Assembly (NCBI GenBank): GCA_947177595.1
Contig: CAMWUZ010000014.1
Span: forward strand, 1-18,390
DNA: 18,390 nt
From: an uncultured Porphyromonadaceae bacterium
GTDB taxonomy: Bacteria; Bacteroidota; Bacteroidia; Bacteroidales; Muribaculaceae
Direction: 5' to 3'
Positions 14,866 to 18,390 of the stretch are shown here, piece after piece. Numbering within the stretch: position 1 is the stretch's first letter; every line of letters begins with the position of its first letter. The translations under genes were made by a program, and so were the position numbers. Under the pieces are notes generated by a model. It searched no databases, was not told the DNA's origin, and worked only from the letters and a program-made list of their open reading frames with translations.

Positions 14866-16257
14866 TTAGTTTTTGCTCATTGTAGCCTGCCCGGGTACAC
14901 TTTTTGCAATCACCCTGAACTGCCACCAAATCATAGCTGCGGTAACTACAGTTGCGAAGATATCACTGAGAGGAAATGAAGCCCAAACTCCGTCGAGTTG
15001 ATAATGCTTGGGCAAAATTATCAGTAGAGGGATAAGGAAGATAACCTGCCGTGTGAGACTGAGAAATATAGACTTGCCGGCTTTTCCAAGTGATTGAAAT
15101 AGAGTGGTGGACACCACTTGGAATCCGACTACCCAAAATGCGCAAAGGGCAATGGACAGCGCATGGGATGTGTGAGCTATTAGAGCGGTGTCGGTCGTGA
15201 AGGCACGTGCAATAAGTTGCGGGAAGCATAACCCGAAAATGCACCCGAGAGTGCAGATGGTCGATCCGGCGGCAACGGCAATCCAGTATGCTTTCTTTAG
15301 CCTATGGTGCTTTCCGGCACCGTAGTTGTAGCCGATAATAGGTTGTAATCCCTGGCAAATGCCTATTACTACCATTACGAGCAATGATGTGTAGGTGGTA
15401 AAGATTCCGGCAGCGGCTACGGCGCTGTCGCTACCGTAGTGCATGAGTTCACGGTTGACCAGTATGTTTATGGCGCTCCCGGCGAGATTGACAAGGCTTG
15501 GGGCGGCACCGATTCCGATTATCGCGATAATGACCTTAAACTGAAGCCGGTATGTACCTTTCGTGAAGTGAAGTGAGCTTTCCCGGCGCGTGAAGTGGTA
15601 TATGACATATATTGCCGATAGCCCCATGGCGATGTCGGTAGCTATTGCTGCACCTTTGATGCCCATGTCAAGAACGAATATGAAAATGGGGTCGAGAATA
15701 AGATTTGCACCGGCACCTATAAACATAGCGATCATAGCTTTTACCGGGTAGCCTGACGCTCGCATCACATTGTTGAAGCTGAAAGCAACATTCATAATCA
15801 GCATTCCGGGTAAAATCCATTGCATATAGTCGCGTGCGTATGGGAGAGATGCAGTGCTGGCACCGAAAGCGGTGAGTATATCATCAAGGAAAATCGCGAA
15901 GAGGGAAATGTAGATTATTGCATTTATCAGCGTGAGGACGAATGCATTACCGAGTACGGTTTCGGCACCCCGAATATCCTTGGAACCGAGCAGGATAGAG
16001 ACCCTTGCGGCAGCACCGGCACCGATGAGTACGCCGATAGCCGCGCTTACATTCTGTACGGGGAATGTGATGGCGAGTCCGGCTATGGCTTGGGTGCCGA
16101 CGCCTTGACCGATGAATATGCGGTCGATGACGTTGTAGAGCGACACAACGAGCATACCGACAACCGCAGGAATACTGTATTCCCACAGCAGTCGCGCGAT
16201 AGAGCCTGTTTCGAGTTTGTTGAGGTTGCCCTGTGTGGCTGATTGGTTCTGTGACAT
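14866..16257 (-). CDS. MATE-family multidrug/cation efflux transporter
   Basis: The 463 residues contain about 12 hydrophobic segments in two MatE halves (about 20-170 and 235-400). Typical family sequence is seen near the N-terminus (YSIPAVVGMLVVSLYNVIDR, IGQGVGTQAIAGLAITFPVQ) and in the second half (NREL, GICQGLQPIIGYNYGA). Such proteins export cationic drugs or metabolites across the inner membrane in exchange for Na+ or H+; the substrate cannot be told from sequence. The ATG at 16257 lies only 9 bases from a -7-type box (16266-16273), implying a very short or leaderless mRNA. It stands alone: upstream is the groEL terminator and downstream the promoter of the glycogen cluster. No clear terminator hairpin follows its stop. 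Confidence 0.94.
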   Translation of the reverse strand: MSQNQSATQGNLNKLETGSIARLLWEYSIPAVVGMLVVSLYNVIDRIFIGQGVGTQAIAGLAITFPVQNVSAAIGVLIGAGAAARVSILLGSKDIRGAETVLGNAFVLTLINAIIYISLFAIFLDDILTAFGASTASLPYARDYMQWILPGMLIMNVAFSFNNVMRASGYPVKAMIAMFIGAGANLILDPIFIFVLDMGIKGAAIATDIAMGLSAIYVIYHFTRRESSLHFTKGTYRLQFKVIIAIIGIGAAPSLVNLAGSAINILVNRELMHYGSDSAVAAAGIFTTYTSLLVMVVIGICQGLQPIIGYNYGAGKHHRLKKAYWIAVAAGSTICTLGCIFGLCFPQLIARAFTTDTALIAHTSHALSIALCAFWVVGFQVVSTTLFQSLGKAGKSIFLSLTRQVIFLIPLLIILPKHYQLDGVWASFPLSDIFATVVTAAMIWWQFRVIAKSVPGQATMSKN

Positions 16258-16265
16258 ATCAGCGG

Positions 16266-16273
16266 CAAAGGTA
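16266..16273 (-). promoter_or_regulatory. -7 box (TACCTTTG) for the MATE gene
   Basis: A full match to TAnnTTTG on the minus strand, just 9 bases upstream of the ATG. No TTTG is found 19-21 bases further up. If used, the transcript starts within a few bases of the start codon. Confidence 0.5.
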
Positions 16274-16342
16274 CGAAAAATACGTAGGATTTGGTAGATT
16301 CAGGGAATTCGGAAGTGTCTGAAACATATACTTGCATGAGAT

Positions 16343-16379
16343 AAAAAATGTCCTTCGGAATTTCCGAAGGACATTTTTT
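16343..16379. terminator. Terminator of the groES-groEL operon
   Basis: AAAAAATGTCCTTCGG (16343-16358) pairs with CCGAAGGACATTTTTT (16364-16379) around a tight AATTT loop, 25 bases past the groEL stop. A- and T-runs on either side make it effective in both directions. Confidence 0.9.
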
Positions 16380-16404
16380 TATTGATGTGTGTAATATCTG
16401 TGGC

Positions 16405-18042
16405 TTACATCATGCCGCCCATGCCTCCCATTCCGGGTGCGGGCATAGCGGGAGCGGGATTTTCCTCTTTCTTTTCTGCGATAACGCATTCAGTGGTGAG
16501 GAACATTCCTGCGATAGATGCGGCATTTTCGAGAGCCACACGTGTAACCTTAGCGGGGTCGATAACGCCTGCTGCGAGAAGATTCTCATAAGAGTCGGTG
16601 CGTGCGTTGTAGCCGAAGTCAGCTTTACCTTCCTTGACTTTCTGCACAACAACTGCTCCTTCAACACCAGCGTTGGCAACAATCTGACGGAGGGGTTCCT
16701 CGATAGCGCGTTTTACGATGAGGATACCTGTTGTCTCGTCCTCATTGTCACCCTTGAGCCCTTCAAGAAGCTCAACGCAACGGATGTAAGCAACACCACC
16801 GCCGGGCACAATGCCTTCGGCAATAGCGGCGCGGGTTGCGCTGAGTGCGTCATCAACGCGGTCTTTCTTCTCCTTCATCTCAACTTCTGAGGGAGCTCCG
16901 ATGTGAAGAACGGCAACACCGCCGGCGAGTTTGGCAAGACGCTCCTGGAGTTTCTCGCGGTCATAGTCGCTTGTGGTCTGCTCAATCTGTGCCTTGATCT
17001 GAGCAACGCGGGCTGCGATAGAGTCCTTGTTGCCAGCACCGTTAACGATAGTGGTATTCTCTTTGTTGACAGTCACTTTTTCAGCACGTCCGAGATAATC
17101 GAGAGTAGCGCTTTCGAGTTTCATGCCTTTCTCTTCAGAGATAACCACACCACCGGTGAGAACAGCGATATCCTCAAGCATCTCTTTGCGGCGGTCACCG
17201 AATCCGGGAGCCTTGACAGCGCAAATCTTGAGTGAGCCACGGAGACGGTTTACAACGAGAGTTGCAAGCGCTTCCTGATCAACATCCTCAGCAACGATAA
17301 GCAGCGGACGTCCGCTCTGAGCTGTGGCTTCGAGAATAGGAAGCATATCCTTGAGGTTTGAAATCTTCTTGTCGAAGATAAGGATATAGGGAGAATCCAT
17401 CTCGCACTCCATTTTCTCGGCATTGGTCACGAAATAGGGTGAGATATAGCCGCGGTCAAACTGCATACCTTCCACAATATCAACTGTGGTTTCGGTGCCT
17501 TTAGCCTCGTCAACGGTAATAACGCCCTCTTTCTTAACCTTTTTCATAGCCTCGGCGATGAGTCTGCCGATAGCCTCGTCATTGTTTGCAGACACGCGGG
17601 CAACATCTTCGATTTTCTTGAAATCGTCGCCAACTTCCTGCGCCATATTCCTGATGCCGCCAACAACAGTGGTGACAGCTTTGTCGATACCGCGCTTGAT
17701 GTCCATAGGATTGGCACCGGCTGCAACATTCTTGAGTCCTACATTAATGATAGCCTGGGCAAGAACTGTAGCTGTTGTGGTGCCGTCACCTGCATCATCG
17801 CCGGTTTTAGACGCAACTTCCTTAACGAGCTGCGCACCCATATTCTGGAACGGATCCTCGAGCTCCACTTCGCGAGCCACGCTCACACCATCCTTAGTGA
17901 TGTGGGGAGCACCGAATTTCTTTTCAATAATAACATTGCGACCTTTCGGACCGAGGGTCACTTTCACGGCGTCGGCAAGTGCGTCAACGCCCTTTTTGAG
18001 CTCTTCGCGAGCTTTGATTTCAAATTTTATTTCTTTAGCCAT
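16405..18042 (-). CDS. groL: 60-kDa chaperonin GroEL
   Basis: The 545 residues match the usual GroEL length (E. coli 548). It forms the double-ring ATP-driven folding chamber in the cytoplasm with GroES as lid. Seen are the nucleotide-binding VTLGPKGRNV at 28-37, DGVSVAREVELEDPFQNMGA at 51-70, the ATPase loop AGDGTTTATVL around D86, KDRVDDALSATRAAI with the equivalent of catalytic D398, VPGGGVAY, and the flexible Gly-Met tail GMGGMGGMM. It starts 35 bases after groES and ends before a strong terminator. It is an ordinary housekeeping copy, and I see no second groEL here. Confidence 0.99.
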   Translation of the reverse strand: MAKEIKFEIKAREELKKGVDALADAVKVTLGPKGRNVIIEKKFGAPHITKDGVSVAREVELEDPFQNMGAQLVKEVASKTGDDAGDGTTTATVLAQAIINVGLKNVAAGANPMDIKRGIDKAVTTVVGGIRNMAQEVGDDFKKIEDVARVSANNDEAIGRLIAEAMKKVKKEGVITVDEAKGTETTVDIVEGMQFDRGYISPYFVTNAEKMECEMDSPYILIFDKKISNLKDMLPILEATAQSGRPLLIVAEDVDQEALATLVVNRLRGSLKICAVKAPGFGDRRKEMLEDIAVLTGGVVISEEKGMKLESATLDYLGRAEKVTVNKENTTIVNGAGNKDSIAARVAQIKAQIEQTTSDYDREKLQERLAKLAGGVAVLHIGAPSEVEMKEKKDRVDDALSATRAAIAEGIVPGGGVAYIRCVELLEGLKGDNEDETTGILIVKRAIEEPLRQIVANAGVEGAVVVQKVKEGKADFGYNARTDSYENLLAAGVIDPAKVTRVALENAASIAGMFLTTECVIAEKKEENPAPAMPAPGMGGMGGMM

Positions 18043-18077
18043 GATAATAGTAATTTTTGTTCAGATTAAATAAAGTA

Positions 18078-18353
18078 TCAGTCAGCAATGATAGCGAGGA
18101 TATCGCTCTGACGCATGATGAGGTATTTCTCACCGCCGAGTTCAATCTCGGTACCTGCGTATTTACCATAAAGAACCTGGTCACCCTCTTTTACTACCAT
18201 TTCTTCATCCTTCGTGCCTTTTCCGGCAGCGAGAACGGTGCCTTTGAGGGGCTTTTCTTTAGCTGAGTCGGGAATGATGATTCCCGCCATGGTAACTTCT
18301 TCTGCTGGTGTTGGCTGAATCAGTACTCTGTCAGCCAGTGGTTTGATATTCAT
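18078..18353 (-). CDS. groS: 10-kDa co-chaperonin GroES
   Basis: The 91 residues (E. coli 97) start MNIKPLADRVLIQP. The mobile loop is at about 16-31 with the hydrophobic I25-I-I27 segment that docks onto GroEL, and the roof and core motif LYGKYAGTEIELGGEKYLI follows. It caps the GroEL ring. It is the first gene of the operon. The 37 bases visible upstream (18354-18390) show no CIRCE inverted repeat and no convincing promoter, so the control region probably lies beyond the window. Confidence 0.98.
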   Translation of the reverse strand: MNIKPLADRVLIQPTPAEEVTMAGIIIPDSAKEKPLKGTVLAAGKGTKDEEMVVKEGDQVLYGKYAGTEIELGGEKYLIMRQSDILAIIAD

Positions 18354-18390
18354 AAGATATTGAATTTATTGGTTATTGTTAAATTTCTGT

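Noticed and set aside
17486..18073. 195-codon open frame opposite groEL
   Set aside because: It is Ser/Thr/Ala/Pro-rich antisense of the highly biased groEL codons, with no independent support.

Overview
The window looks like chromosomal DNA of a gut Bacteroidales bacterium. Muribaculaceae is my best guess and is not proven. The signs are Bacteroidetes-type promoter elements (-7 box TAnnTTTG, in one case with a -33 TTTG at the standard 20-base spacing), weak or absent Shine-Dalgarno sequences, a very large secreted beta-rich protein, a gadB-glsA-gadC acid-resistance operon, and the GH57 / GT4 / debranching-enzyme glycogen cluster typical of this order. I saw no rRNA, tRNA, CRISPR array, transposase or phage gene.

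Layout. 1-2641 (minus) is the N-terminal 880 codons of a secreted protein whose ORF runs off the left edge of the window. 2642-3848 holds no intact gene. It carries a degraded copy of the far end of the gad locus (a gadC tail, a terminator and a broken paralogue of the 249-aa secreted protein), then the gadB leader. 3849-7935 (plus) is gadB, glsA and gadC: decarboxylase, glutaminase and glutamate/GABA antiporter. 7991-9357 (minus) encodes two small secreted proteins of unknown function, converging on gadC across a shared bidirectional terminator. 9425-9982 (minus) is a Crp/Fnr-family regulator. 10050-14748 (minus) is a three-gene glycogen cluster read as one unit (GH133-type debranching enzyme, then GT4 glycosyltransferase, then GH57 protein), with a well-formed promoter and an embedded palindrome at 14809-14840. 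14866-16257 (minus) is a MATE efflux protein. 16405-18353 (minus) is groES-groEL.

How the genes work together. Glutaminase makes glutamate and ammonia, GadB consumes a proton turning glutamate into GABA, and GadC exchanges GABA for external glutamate or glutamine. Together these form a complete glutamine/glutamate acid-resistance module. The module lies between two direct repeats of about 600 bp, which could in principle delete or amplify it. In the glycogen cluster, the GH57 and debranching proteins both carry Asn where I expect catalytic Asp from what I recall of these families. That raises the question of whether the locus degrades glycogen at all or does something else with it.

The most notable observations are the repeat-flanked gad module with its relic of a second gadC, the paired Asp-to-Asn changes in the glycogen enzymes, the palindrome centred inside the glycogen promoter, and the terminator that abuts the glsA start codon. 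All comparisons with families are from memory, because no search could be run.
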